Assembly: GCA_016934825.1 (NCBI GenBank)
Contig: JAFGSB010000134.1
Span: 1 to 64,000 of the forward strand
DNA length: 64,000 nt
Reading direction: 5' to 3'
From: Candidatus Zhuqueibacterota bacterium
GTDB taxonomy: Bacteria; Zhuqueibacterota; Zhuqueibacteria; Residuimicrobiales; Krinioviventaceae
Notes under the pieces: generated by a model
Told to the model about the DNA's origin: nothing
Databases searched by the model: none
The model's input: only the letters and a program-made list of their open reading frames with translations
Shown here: piece by piece, positions 55,842 through 64,000 of the stretch
How the letters are laid out: every line of letters starts with the position of its first letter
How positions within the stretch are numbered: position 1 is the first letter of the stretch
Program-made: the position numbers and the translations under genes

Positions 55842-57545
55842 ATGAGCAATCGTGACTGGATAGTCCTCATCGGTTTTCTCTCATTCGTCGTTGTGTACGG
55901 GATTTGGAAAACGCGCGGCAAGAGGGATATCAAGGACTTTTTGCTGGCAAATAAATCGACACCCTGGTACACGGTTACGCTGTCGATTATGGCGACGCAG
56001 GCCAGCGCGATTACATTTCTCTCCACCCCGGGCCAGGCGTATGTTGACGGTATGCGTTTTGTCCAGTTCTATTTAGGGTTGCCCATTGCCATGATCGTTC
56101 TGTCCGTAACAGCCGTTCCCATATATCATAAATTAGACGTATATACCGCGTATGAATATCTGGAACAGCGTTTTGATTTGAAAAATCGTACCCTGGGGAG
56201 TGTTCTCTTTTTGACGCAGCGCGGCTTGGCGGCCGGATTCACCATATTCGCGCCGGCGCTGATTATCTCGGTTCTGCTTGGCTGGGATATACGCCTCACT
56301 ATTTTTATGATCGGCGGTCTGGTCATTATTTACACCGCCTCCGGGGGTACGGACGCGGTCAACAAAACCCATCTCCTGCAGATGATCATTATAACCATCG
56401 GCATGTTCTCGGCTTTTGTGGTGATCTTTTATAAATTGCCGTCCGATATTTCGTTTCTGGACGCCACGCACATAGCCGGTAAAATGGGCAAGTTGAACGC
56501 CATTACTTTCTCCTTTGACTGGAAAGACCGTTACAATTTCTGGTCAGGACTGATTGGCGGGACCTTTCTGGCGCTGTCGTATTTCGGCACGGACCAGTCG
56601 CAGGTGCAGCGTTATCTGTCCGGCAAATCCATTGCGCAAAGCCGCATGGGCCTGCTCGCCAACGGTATGGTCAAAATACCCATGCAGTTCACCATTTTGT
56701 TCATCGGCGCCATGATCTTTGTGTTTTACCAGTTTGTCACACCGCCCTTGTTCTTTAATTCGGTTGAAACGGAAAATATCCAAAACAGTTTGTATTCGGC
56801 GGAGTATAAAAAGCTGGAGACCGATTACAGTCAACTGCATGCGGTAAAGCAGGAAAACATCCGGGGAATGCTGGACGCGTTTTATGAGAATAATGACGGG
56901 GAACTGGATACCTATTTACAGAATATCCGCAACATGAATATATCCGAACTGGAAATAAAAGAGGACGCAAAAGATCTCATCCACAAAGTAAATCCCCAAG
57001 CGGACACCAATGATACCAATTATATCTTTTTGAGTTTTGTTATCAATTTTTTACCGGCGGGGCTTGTCGGGCTTGTGCTGGCCGCGATCCTGTCCGCCTC
57101 GATGTCGTCAACATCCGCAGAACTGAACGCGCTGGCGTCGACAACGGTGATTGATATATATAAACGGCTGTTCAAAAAGAAAGCATCTGACCGTCATTAC
57201 CTGATCGCGTCAAAAGCGGCCACAATATTTTGGGGGATATATGCCATCAATTTCGCGTTATTCGCCAACCGGCTCGGTTCGCTGATCGAGGCCGTAAATA
57301 TATTGGGATCGCTTTTTTACGGAACAATTCTGGGTATTTTCCTGGTGGCGTTTTATTTTAATAAAGTGGGGGGGACTGCCACATTTTTCGCGGCCATTAT
57401 CGCCGAGATCGTTGTCCTCGCCTATTATTTTTTCACAAAGATACCGTATCTATGGTATAATGTGATAGGATGTATTACTCTTTTGATTATCGCGAATTTG
57501 ATCAGTGTACACCGTTTGTTTTCCCAAAACCGGGGTACTGCATAA
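55842..57545 (+). CDS. Sodium:solute symporter (SSS family)
   Basis: 567-residue membrane protein with about 13 hydrophobic helices. 'DFLLANKSTPWYTVTLSIMA' is the typical first-helix signature and 'FGTDQSQVQRYLSGKS' the central family motif. A hydrophilic insert of about 100 residues (290-385) between helices 8 and 9 is longer than in compact family members. SSS proteins couple Na+ entry to uptake of sugars, amino acids or anions. The pairing with a PIG-L deacetylase suggests uptake of an amino sugar or related product; this is inference. Confidence 0.9.
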   Translation: MSNRDWIVLIGFLSFVVVYGIWKTRGKRDIKDFLLANKSTPWYTVTLSIMATQASAITFLSTPGQAYVDGMRFVQFYLGLPIAMIVLSVTAVPIYHKLDVYTAYEYLEQRFDLKNRTLGSVLFLTQRGLAAGFTIFAPALIISVLLGWDIRLTIFMIGGLVIIYTASGGTDAVNKTHLLQMIIITIGMFSAFVVIFYKLPSDISFLDATHIAGKMGKLNAITFSFDWKDRYNFWSGLIGGTFLALSYFGTDQSQVQRYLSGKSIAQSRMGLLANGMVKIPMQFTILFIGAMIFVFYQFVTPPLFFNSVETENIQNSLYSAEYKKLETDYSQLHAVKQENIRGMLDAFYENNDGELDTYLQNIRNMNISELEIKEDAKDLIHKVNPQADTNDTNYIFLSFVINFLPAGLVGLVLAAILSASMSSTSAELNALASTTVIDIYKRLFKKKASDRHYLIASKAATIFWGIYAINFALFANRLGSLIEAVNILGSLFYGTILGIFLVAFYFNKVGGTATFFAAIIAEIVVLAYYFFTKIPYLWYNVIGCITLLIIANLISVHRLFSQNRGTA

Positions 57546-57582
57546 TATTAATACCGGTATGTATCGTCATTCTGCCGGTTTG

Positions 57583-58224
57583 TTAAAACATCCAACCGAT
57601 TGTAAAGGTGAATGTGGGCAAAACCGGGATAAACGCTGGCCAGGGGGAGAAAAACCAGTCATGACCGGGACTTGTATGTTCCAGGCTCGACCAACTGTAA
57701 ACAAAAATTGTCTGATTTAACCGGATATCGTAAAACAGCCTGCCGATTTGTTTCCGATACCCGAGGGTCAAATAAGGGGACAGATTTAAAAAATGGACCT
57801 TTGTGTACCGGTTGTAATAATCCCAGAATTTTATAAAACCGCCTATATACAGATTTTTGGGTCTTATATTTAGTTTACGGAATAGAAAATAATTACTTCC
57901 GGCATGCAGTTGCCCTGTAAAGGCCAGTTTGTTCACGTATCCCAGTGCCAGGCGGGATTCGATGCAGTGATTGGAATTAAAAAAATATCCTCCGCTGACG
58001 GCAAAACCGTATTCCAATCCGGTCATGATGGGGAGATAACGTTTGACATCATCCTGTACCTGAAAGGCGGCGGGCAATGCCAGGGGATTGATACCGGCAT
58101 AAAATTTTGGTTCGTTTAAAGTCAAACCGGGATTTTTCTGCAAACCGGTTTGTAAATCCTGCTGAGGGAAAACCATCTCCGAAACAAGGAACAGCAACAA
58201 TAGTGTGATTTTCAGTGTTTTCAT
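57583..58224 (-). CDS. Small exported beta-rich protein, probable outer membrane barrel
   Basis: 213 residues with signal peptide ending 'VFPQQ'. Alternating hydrophobic strands, many aromatic residues and a terminal Phe ('FTFTIGWMF') suggest a small outer membrane barrel. I recognise no family. Its ATG overlaps the stop of the nitrilase gene by 4 bases (ATGA type), so the two are translationally coupled. GGAGT lies upstream, inside the nitrilase gene. Confidence 0.65.
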   Translation of the reverse strand: MKTLKITLLLLFLVSEMVFPQQDLQTGLQKNPGLTLNEPKFYAGINPLALPAAFQVQDDVKRYLPIMTGLEYGFAVSGGYFFNSNHCIESRLALGYVNKLAFTGQLHAGSNYFLFRKLNIRPKNLYIGGFIKFWDYYNRYTKVHFLNLSPYLTLGYRKQIGRLFYDIRLNQTIFVYSWSSLEHTSPGHDWFFSPWPAFIPVLPTFTFTIGWMF

Positions 58225-59102
58225 TCGTATACTCCAATGCGATAGTATTCATAGCGTTCATCACCCTGTCCCCCGATCCGTATTGTTCCCGCCGGGTCTG
58301 AAATATAACAATTACCGGAATATACATTTTCTTTTTCGTCGCCGCAGCGGTTGGCAAATATGGCCCAGGCGTTAAATTGCCGGGCAACCGCGTCAATGCG
58401 GAATTCGAGTGCGTTTGATGCCAGCGCGTGGATGAGTATTTTTATATTGTCTTTGACAAGTTCTTCGGTTAACTTTAAACTTTGAACATCCGCGCATACG
58501 ATCATGCCGGTTTTTATTCCATCTATCGTGACGACTGTTTTGTGGTTTCCCGCGGTAAAACCGCTTTTTTCGTCCCAATTGACCAGATTAACTTTTCTGT
58601 GCACGGCCTCAATATTTCCATTGGGATTTAATAAAACGAGCGAATTGTATATATTTTCGTTCTCATTCACCCGCTCCGTCATACCAAAGGCGACATACAT
58701 ATTCAGCGAATCGGCAAGCGCGCCGATGACCTGTGTAGCCGAGCCGGGTATTGTCTCGGCAATATTCTTCTGATAGGCGACCGGATTGCCGGGGTCGTAA
58801 TACCAGCCCAGAATGGTTTCGCCAACAACGACAAGCCGGGTTGCCGGCTTTTCCGTTTTGATGCGCCGGAGAATACCGGTCATCTTTTGCAGATTTTCCT
58901 GTTTGTCCCTGGAACATGACATACAAACCGATGCCACGTTTAGATGTTTTGTTGCTTTACTGTCATCATATTTTAGCGGCGCCCCTGAGATATCCATCAG
59001 CCCCTGAATGATTTTATCCGAATCACCGCATGCCGCGCAAAGCATTACGATGAATAAAAGCGGAAGAATAATCAGGTGCTTTCGTCTTTCTTGCCATTGC
59101 AT
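58221..59102 (-). CDS. Carbon-nitrogen hydrolase (nitrilase superfamily) lipoprotein
   Basis: 293 residues. The catalytic triad of the nitrilase superfamily is readable as Glu95 ('VVGETILGW'), Lys170 ('VHRKVNLV') and Cys203 ('IVCADVQ'). The N-terminus is a lipoprotein signal ending 'MLCAAC' with Cys25 as anchor, so the enzyme would sit on the periplasmic side of a membrane, unusual for this mostly cytoplasmic family. Extracytoplasmic relatives include Lnt, but that is a much larger multi-span protein. Substrate is unknown. No clear ribosome-binding site is visible. Confidence 0.82.
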   Translation of the reverse strand: MQWQERRKHLIILPLLFIVMLCAACGDSDKIIQGLMDISGAPLKYDDSKATKHLNVASVCMSCSRDKQENLQKMTGILRRIKTEKPATRLVVVGETILGWYYDPGNPVAYQKNIAETIPGSATQVIGALADSLNMYVAFGMTERVNENENIYNSLVLLNPNGNIEAVHRKVNLVNWDEKSGFTAGNHKTVVTIDGIKTGMIVCADVQSLKLTEELVKDNIKILIHALASNALEFRIDAVARQFNAWAIFANRCGDEKENVYSGNCYISDPAGTIRIGGQGDERYEYYRIGVYE

Positions 59103-59343
59103 AATAGTGTTCGTCAGCCTTAAAAAATTTTTAGTATTGAATAGTTGGGTAAAATGATGTGAACGTACTTTGAATATAATATTCTCGAATTTTATAATTT
59201 AACATTATTTTGGGTTTTTCAAATAGAAAATTTTCAAGAATTCTACAAAATCCGCAGATACAGGGATACAAAATAAGAAATTATACAGTAGAAATTGTAT
59301 TGAAAGGCTGGTGAAAGAGGAAATAATAATAAAAGAATATAGC

Positions 59344-60654
59344 TTATGCCGATAATTTTTTTATCACTACCATCGTCATATCATCCATTTGTGGCCGGTT
59401 ACCGGAATGTTTTTTGACTGCCGATATAATTGTATCGATCAACGCTGTGGCCGGTAACTCCATGTTCTCACTGACTATTTTTATTATACCTTCTTCGCCA
59501 AATTCATTTTCAGCCGTATCCATTGCTTCGGAAATACCGTCCGAATAGATCAACAGTATATCGTTATCGGTAAAGGAAATGGATGTTTCACTGTATGAAT
59601 ATTTCTCCAAAAAGCTTAAAGCAATGCCTGCATCCTGTAGTATTTTCGGGTTTTTACTTTTTGAAAAGAGAATGGGCCGGTCGTGTCCCGCGTTGGCGCT
59701 GCAGAATTGATGTTTCTTAAAATCCAGAATACCGTAAAAAAATGTGGCAAATTTATTGGAGGCCGTACTATGAAAAAGCAGTCTGTTGGAACGTTCCAAA
59801 CATAATTTCGGGGAACAGTTTTCCAGGCTTTGTCCCCTTATAGTTGCCTGCAGATTCGCCATTAATAAAGCGGCTGGTAATCCTTTGCCGGATACATCTC
59901 CCAGGCAGACGATCAATCTGTTTTCACCGGGTGATATAAAGTCATAATAATCGCCGCCTACAAGTTGTGCGGGTAAACTTTTTCCGGCAATGTCATAACC
60001 GGGAATGTTGGGAGCGGTTTTGGGCAGTAATCCCGTCTGGATCTCGCGTGCCAGCCGGAGTTCCTCCTGCACGCGTAACAGGTCCTGTTCCTTTTCATAT
60101 AATCTGGCGTTTTCGACAACCTGGGCGGACTGCCCGGCTATTATGGCGAGTAATTTCTGGTCGTCTTCGTTAAATCCCCCGCCGTCTCTTTTGTTATAGA
60201 CTGTTAAAATACCCTTTAATTCCGATTTAATCAATAACGGGACGCATAAAAGTGACTGTATAGATTTATCCCATTGAATACCCTTAAAACGGCTGTCTGA
60301 TTTAGGTTCATTAATAACCAGGGGTCTTTTATTTAAATGCATCCATCCCAAAAGAGCTTGGTCAAGATGAAAAGCCTGGTGTTCGCTGGAACTGACCATG
60401 CTTCTGATCAGGGTTTGCATGGAATCACCGGACTGCGGCTCAACAAGTGTGATCATGCCCTGCTCGGCGTGAACGGCCCGGATTGAGCGGTGGATCACTT
60501 TTTTCATGATCTCCTCGGAATTTACCGATGCACCGATTTCACGTGCCAGGTCATTCAGGATTGATAGTTCTTCGACCGCTCTTCTAAGTCTCTGATTTTC
60601 TTTTAATAGTGAACTTTTATTGAATTTTTCTTCATTCATAGAATTAGGAACCAT
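59344..60654 (-). CDS. GAF-domain SpoIIE/RsbU-type PP2C phosphatase
   Basis: About 436 residues. A short coiled-coil start ('LLKENQRLRRAVEEL') leads into a GAF domain (about 30-185) and an RsbU/SpoIIE PP2C domain with 'LVGGDYYDF', 'CLGDVSGKGLPAALLMA', 'IYSDGISEAMD' and 'QMDDMTMVV', all metal-binding positions present. Such proteins dephosphorylate anti-sigma-factor antagonists in partner-switching pathways after sensing a ligand by GAF. No anti-sigma gene lies next to it. Start choice is uncertain: TTG 60669, ATG 60654 and ATG 60639 are in frame, none with a strong ribosome-binding site. Confidence 0.88.
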   Translation of the reverse strand: MVPNSMNEEKFNKSSLLKENQRLRRAVEELSILNDLAREIGASVNSEEIMKKVIHRSIRAVHAEQGMITLVEPQSGDSMQTLIRSMVSSSEHQAFHLDQALLGWMHLNKRPLVINEPKSDSRFKGIQWDKSIQSLLCVPLLIKSELKGILTVYNKRDGGGFNEDDQKLLAIIAGQSAQVVENARLYEKEQDLLRVQEELRLAREIQTGLLPKTAPNIPGYDIAGKSLPAQLVGGDYYDFISPGENRLIVCLGDVSGKGLPAALLMANLQATIRGQSLENCSPKLCLERSNRLLFHSTASNKFATFFYGILDFKKHQFCSANAGHDRPILFSKSKNPKILQDAGIALSFLEKYSYSETSISFTDNDILLIYSDGISEAMDTAENEFGEEGIIKIVSENMELPATALIDTIISAVKKHSGNRPQMDDMTMVVIKKLSA

Positions 60655-60695
60655 GATTTTTGTTAACAATTTTTTATATCATATTCATTATCACT

Positions 60696-60716
60696 GGTGT
60701 CCGGTTAACGGACACC
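60696..60716. repeat. Inverted repeat, copy 1
   Basis: GGTGTCCG, five bases (GTTAA), then CGGACACC: a perfect 8-base dyad. It lies about 40 bases upstream of the phosphatase start codon, a fitting place for an operator or promoter element. A related repeat occurs at 60841. Confidence 0.6.
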
Positions 60717-60840
60717 GCTGCCTGATCAGGTTTACAAGTTAAATAAAATCAGGTTATATAATTGTAAAAATTTATTTATTCCAAACAAATTAATAAATGA
60801 TGTTATATCCGAAAACGTGAATATTATAAATATGTTACGA

Positions 60841-60867
60841 GTGTCGCGTCCGGGTTTAACCGGACAC
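60841..60867. repeat. Inverted repeat, copy 2
   Basis: GTCCGG, GTTTAA, CCGGAC forms a 6-base dyad (60848-60865) and shares TTAAC-GGACAC with copy 1, about 150 bases away. The extra GTGTC on its left makes a second, offset partial dyad with GACAC on the right. Confidence 0.55.
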
Positions 60868-60969
60868 TGATGATTCATTATATAATTTTTGTAGATATAT
60901 TCAACTAGAATGATATCAATCCGTCCGTTTCATTATAATTGTTTTAATAAAAATGGCAATTTTTATCAG

Positions 60970-61725
60970 CTATTGAAAACTCTTTCCTGTAACAATTTGA
61001 TAATATGCCACGGAAGGATCATCGCTTGTTACTGTTTGTTTTTTTTCTTTTTCGAGTGCTAATTTCCACTGATACAATTCCGTAAAAGTATGTTTTACTT
61101 TGTCCAATAATTGTTTAAACTGTCCTTCTTTTTCATAATTATCCGCATCCTCTTTACTGTCCCACATTGTAAGACTTAATACCTGGTTTTCCTCTTCTAA
61201 ATTCTCGGATATATAGGCGTAACGGCAACCTTTTATATTTTTTAATTTTGGGTCAATTTCTTTTTGATAAATTTCCCGAAAAGTGTTCATCATGCCGGGT
61301 TTGATTTTTATGGATAAAAAGCGTAAAAACAAGTACGGTATCGCTTTCCGGGAAAATGTTTTTTCATCTTTATCGGATAATGTCCTGAATGATTTTATAA
61401 CGGGTTCATCAGGTACTGGTTGGTATTCTAAATTCAGGTCTTTGGATAATTGAACTTTCCATTCGGATGAATCCGATAAAAACGGCATGATATAGTCCAG
61501 TAATTCTTTGAATACGCCGCTTTTTTCATAGGCTTCGGCGTGTTCATGGGTGTCCCACAATGTTATTGAAATTCCTTCATCCGGCTGCTTTTCGTTTTGC
61601 ACCAAAGCCGCGAATAAACAACCGGGAACTTTCTGCAGCCGGGGTATGATCTTTTCATCATATATTTGATGAATATTTGATAATGAATAGGATTTATATT
61701 TTGCCTGCACAAATCTTAAATACAT
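60970..61725 (-). CDS. Tandem ABM (antibiotic biosynthesis monooxygenase-like) domain protein
   Basis: 251 residues made of two dimeric alpha-beta barrel domains, about 1-95 and 130-225. Each carries the ABM pattern of a first strand, 'PGCLFAALVQNEKQPDEGIS' or 'IKGCRYAYISENLEEENQVL', then 'LWDTHEHAEAYEKS' or 'MWDSKEDADNYEKE'. ABM proteins oxidise aromatic compounds without cofactors, degrade heme, or serve as stress-related sensors. No heme-binding residue can be singled out. GAAGGAT precedes the start; it starts 27 bases after the kinase gene, so they are likely one transcript. Confidence 0.78.
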   Translation of the reverse strand: MYLRFVQAKYKSYSLSNIHQIYDEKIIPRLQKVPGCLFAALVQNEKQPDEGISITLWDTHEHAEAYEKSGVFKELLDYIMPFLSDSSEWKVQLSKDLNLEYQPVPDEPVIKSFRTLSDKDEKTFSRKAIPYLFLRFLSIKIKPGMMNTFREIYQKEIDPKLKNIKGCRYAYISENLEEENQVLSLTMWDSKEDADNYEKEGQFKQLLDKVKHTFTELYQWKLALEKEKKQTVTSDDPSVAYYQIVTGKSFQ

Positions 61726-61752
61726 TTTATCGATCCTTCATAAATATTAAAA

Positions 61753-64000
61753 TTATTTATTAAGAAGGTTTTGAAATTTTGGATGTTCCCGCAACGGATC
61801 CCAGATCGGATCAATTTTCAGTATTGCAACGGAAATTTCCGACGGAATGGACAAAAGGTACTGAAGTTGATTTATTGCCTCTTCATACTCGCCGGCCAAA
61901 ATATATATACGTGTCAATTCCTGCAAATAAAAGTAACCCGCCAGGGCATCTTTTGAAACGGGGCAAATCTCCACGGCGCGTTGGCCTTCCCGAACCGCAT
62001 CGGTTTTGCGTCCGAGATAAGCGTATGCCAGCCCCAGGGACATCCGGTGCCTGGGATCATCGGGATAATTTTGCACCTGTTTTTCAAAGATCATCCGGGC
62101 CGTATCAGCATGGATTTGTACAAGAGAGGGTTTTTGCATTAAATGATAAACTGCTGCAAAACCAAAATTTTTTTGAAATAGACTATACTGGAGTTCAAAA
62201 ATGTCTGATGGTAGTGAGTTAATCTGACTCAGCATTTTATTGTAATTTCGCTCAACTCTGTTCAGATTTAAACGAATATTTTCAAATTCAAGGGTTTGAG
62301 GCAGCTTGCCGGCAATTTGCTGAGCTTCTTTAATATCGCCTTTCCACAATATTGTTGTTAGTGCCTTGAACTCTATACTGCTATAAAAGTTCGGATTTAT
62401 TGCAAATGAACGTTCAAACCACAACAGGGCATCCTGATATTTTCTCATCACCAAAAATGTCAATCCTTGTTGTTGGATTAACATTGCATCACGGGGATTG
62501 AGTTTATATGCCTCATTCAACGATTTAATGGATTCTTCCCATTTACCCTGTCGGCGCTGAATGTAGCCAACCACTTCGGGTGAAAAATTAGGACGGATTT
62601 TTTTTATATATTCAAATTCTTTCAGGGCGCGGTCATAATCAAGAAAACCCCTGTAATAATAGAGAGCCAGCATATTATGGGCTATTGGCAATTCCGGAGA
62701 TATTCGTAAAGCTTCATCAATAGCTGCTTTTGATTGTGCCAGACGTTCTTTTGTACGATCAATGCCGCTAAAATACAGCCAGGAGTGTCCCTGTGATAAC
62801 CAGGCGTAGGCTACGGCAAAATCGGGATCCAGTTCGACTGCTTTTTGATACATTTCAATAGACCTCTCCAGTTCCTCCTTTCTATCGGCAGCCAGGCCAA
62901 GAGTCTGATGATTAAATCCCCGTAAAAAATAATCATAAGCATCGAGATTTTCAGTTGGCCTGGCATTTAAAGCCCGGCGTTCCGGTTCAAGCAACTTGAG
63001 ATCGAGTTGTTTTGCCACCTGTTCGGCCATTTCGCTTTGAACGTCAAAAATTCTGTCTATTGTCCGGTCGTACTGTTCGGTCCAGATGTGCGTATCATCG
63101 GATATCCGGATTAATTGCGGGGTTATTCTAACCCGTCCGGTTGTGACAGATTGTTGCTCCCAGCGTATTGTGCCTTCAAGTATAAAATCGACTTCCAGTT
63201 CTTTTCCGATCTGTTTCAAGGTTTTATCGCTGTTTTTATATTTCAACGCGCTGGTTCGGGAGATAACACCCAGTTCATGTAAACACGCAAGGCGGCTGGT
63301 GATCTCTTCCGTAATACCGTCAGCGAAATATTCCTCTTCCGGAGGCCCAAGGTTCACAAAGGGTAATACGGCGATCATTTTTCTTTCAAGCATTGAAACT
63401 CCAGACTCTTTATCGCCAGTGATCCTGGTTACCAGGAAAAGAGCGGCTATAATTAAAATGATCACAGTACCAACTGCGATGAATGTTTTTCGATTTTGAA
63501 TTTGATTGAAAGTTTTTATTTCTGTTAAATGTTCACTTTTAGGGGCGGTGTCCTGTTGTATTGCACTCAGGTCTTCAATCAAAACACTTACGGATTGATA
63601 TCGTTTATCCGGATCTTTAGATAATGTTTTGTGAATAATTTTTTGCATGTACTCAGGTAATTCCGTATTCAGGGAGGTAACCGGGGCGGGTTCCTCATTT
63701 AAAATGGAATACACAACAGCCTGTTCATAATCGCCCTTGAAAGGACGCTGGCGGGTGAGCATTTCGTACAGGATGGTTCCCAGAGACCAGATGTCTGAAC
63801 GAAAATCAACATCTTTGCCGCTTGCCTGTTCCGGCGACATATAAGCCGCGGTGCCAACAGTCGATCCCGTAGTCGTAATATGCGCCCTGCCGGCCAGTTT
63901 AGCCAGACCGAAATCCATGATCTTGACCTGATTTTTTGTCGTGACCATGATATTAGCGGGTTTGATATCACGATGGACAATTTTATTGTCGTGCGCTTCT
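61753..64000 (-). CDS. Ser/Thr protein kinase with TolB-like and TPR domains (N-terminus outside window)
   Basis: The frame is open through the right edge, so the kinase N-lobe is missing. The catalytic loop 'HRDIKPAN' and 'MDFGLAKL' lie right at the edge, followed by the rest of the C-lobe ('[13 protein letters not shown]'). A transmembrane helix ('[18 protein letters not shown]') leads to an extracytoplasmic TolB/FlgO-like domain ('[20 protein letters not shown]', 'LEGTIRW', '[10 protein letters not shown]') and about eight TPR-like helices pairs. This architecture is common for Hanks-type kinases and adenylate cyclases in environmental bacteria. The signal and target are unknown. An ATG at 63948 is internal. 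Confidence 0.92.
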   Translation of the reverse strand, partial: EAHDNKIVHRDIKPANIMVTTKNQVKIMDFGLAKLAGRAHITTTGSTVGTAAYMSPEQASGKDVDFRSDIWSLGTILYEMLTRQRPFKGDYEQAVVYSILNEEPAPVTSLNTELPEYMQKIIHKTLSKDPDKRYQSVSVLIEDLSAIQQDTAPKSEHLTEIKTFNQIQNRKTFIAVGTVIILIIAALFLVTRITGDKESGVSMLERKMIAVLPFVNLGPPEEEYFADGITEEITSRLACLHELGVISRTSALKYKNSDKTLKQIGKELEVDFILEGTIRWEQQSVTTGRVRITPQLIRISDDTHIWTEQYDRTIDRIFDVQSEMAEQVAKQLDLKLLEPERRALNARPTENLDAYDYFLRGFNHQTLGLAADRKEELERSIEMYQKAVELDPDFAVAYAWLSQGHSWLYFSGIDRTKERLAQSKAAIDEALRISPELPIAHNMLALYYYRGFLDYDRALKEFEYIKKIRPNFSPEVVGYIQRRQGKWEESIKSLNEAYKLNPRDAMLIQQQGLTFLVMRKYQDALLWFERSFAINPNFYSSIEFKALTTILWKGDIKEAQQIAGKLPQTLEFENIRLNLNRVERNYNKMLSQINSLPSDIFELQYSLFQKNFGFAAVYHLMQKPSLVQIHADTARMIFEKQVQNYPDDPRHRMSLGLAYAYLGRKTDAVREGQRAVEICPVSKDALAGYFYLQELTRIYILAGEYEEAINQLQYLLSIPSEISVAILKIDPIWDPLREHPKFQNLLNK

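Larger units (their letters stand above)
60655..60969. other. Intergenic region with paired inverted repeats
   Basis: About 315 AT-rich bases between two minus-strand genes. It contains two related GC-rich inverted repeats (listed separately) and an AT-only hairpin at 60947-60966 near the stop of the ABM-domain gene. No coding frame was seen. Confidence 0.6.

Noticed and set aside
1-64000. CRISPR arrays, tRNA or rRNA genes, insertion sequences, phage genes
   Set aside because: Looked for regular direct repeats, cloverleaf ends, transposase motifs and terminal inverted repeats; none seen.

Overview
The window looks like a chromosome segment from an uncultured member of the FCB group, most like Calditrichota, KSB1 or Ignavibacteria-type lineages. 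The evidence is C-terminal sorting domains of the 'NYPNPFN ... GVYFYKLEAG ... KMLLIK' type, a PorV/PorQ-like outer membrane protein, TonB receptors and VWA proteins with carboxypeptidase-regulatory-like N-termini, a DUF2911 protein and PIG-L deacetylases. No rRNA, tRNA, CRISPR array, transposase or phage gene was seen. The taxonomic call is inference from protein style, not from a marker gene.

Layout. (1) 1-452: tail of a secreted protein with a sorting domain, followed by a hairpin terminator. (2) 503-7671: a zinc-type alcohol dehydrogenase, then a SusC-like TonB receptor, a secreted Fn3/FlgD-tail protein and a PorV-like protein; no SusD-like gene is visible. (3) 7736-33465: a long, tightly packed, co-directional carbohydrate operon. 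It holds a GH106-like glycosidase, RbsD pyranase, a clan GH-A glycosidase, D-lyxose isomerase, a ureidoglycolate-lyase-like cupin, an unclassified glycosidase-like protein, an AP-endonuclease-2-type sugar isomerase/epimerase, a GH42 beta-galactosidase, an MFS transporter, a PIG-L deacetylase, three consecutive GH10-like proteins, a URO-D-family protein, a secreted GH13 protein, an NAD-dependent epimerase, a sugar-binding lipoprotein and a flavodoxin. A MalK-type ATPase follows at 33557. (4) 34986-45435: an exported enzyme block with GH51, a GH51-like protein with sorting tail, GH9, an unclassified glycosidase-like protein and a lipoprotein GH31 with a PA14 insert. (5) 45592-52926: an unknown secreted protein, a HEXXH metalloprotease, gene debris with two terminator hairpins, a YfbK-like VWA protein and DUF2911. 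(6) 53163-57545: a large PIG-L protein, an unlisted 48-residue membrane protein and a sodium:solute symporter. (7) 57583-64000, minus strand: a small barrel protein, a lipoprotein nitrilase, a GAF-SpoIIE phosphatase, a double ABM-domain protein and the C-terminal part of a Ser/Thr kinase with TolB-like and TPR domains.

How it may work. The enzyme set points to plant hemicellulose, such as xyloglucan or arabinoxylan with side chains. Secreted and periplasmic GH9, GH31, GH51 and possibly GH10-like enzymes would cut backbone and side chains. Uptake would pass through the TonB unit, then the MFS carrier or an ABC importer whose permeases are not in the window. Cytoplasmic GH42, GH106-like and unclassified enzymes would finish degradation, and RbsD, D-lyxose isomerase and the TIM-barrel isomerase would feed pentoses into metabolism. 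No transcription factor was found in the sugar region. The least ordinary items are the three GH10-like paralogues whose catalytic glutamates are kept while the usual substrate-binding residues appear replaced, the SusD-less TonB/PorV unit, two unclassified glycosidase-like proteins, the orphan sorting-domain remnant and orphan coding frame near 49.6-49.9 kb, and the paired inverted repeats upstream of the phosphatase gene.
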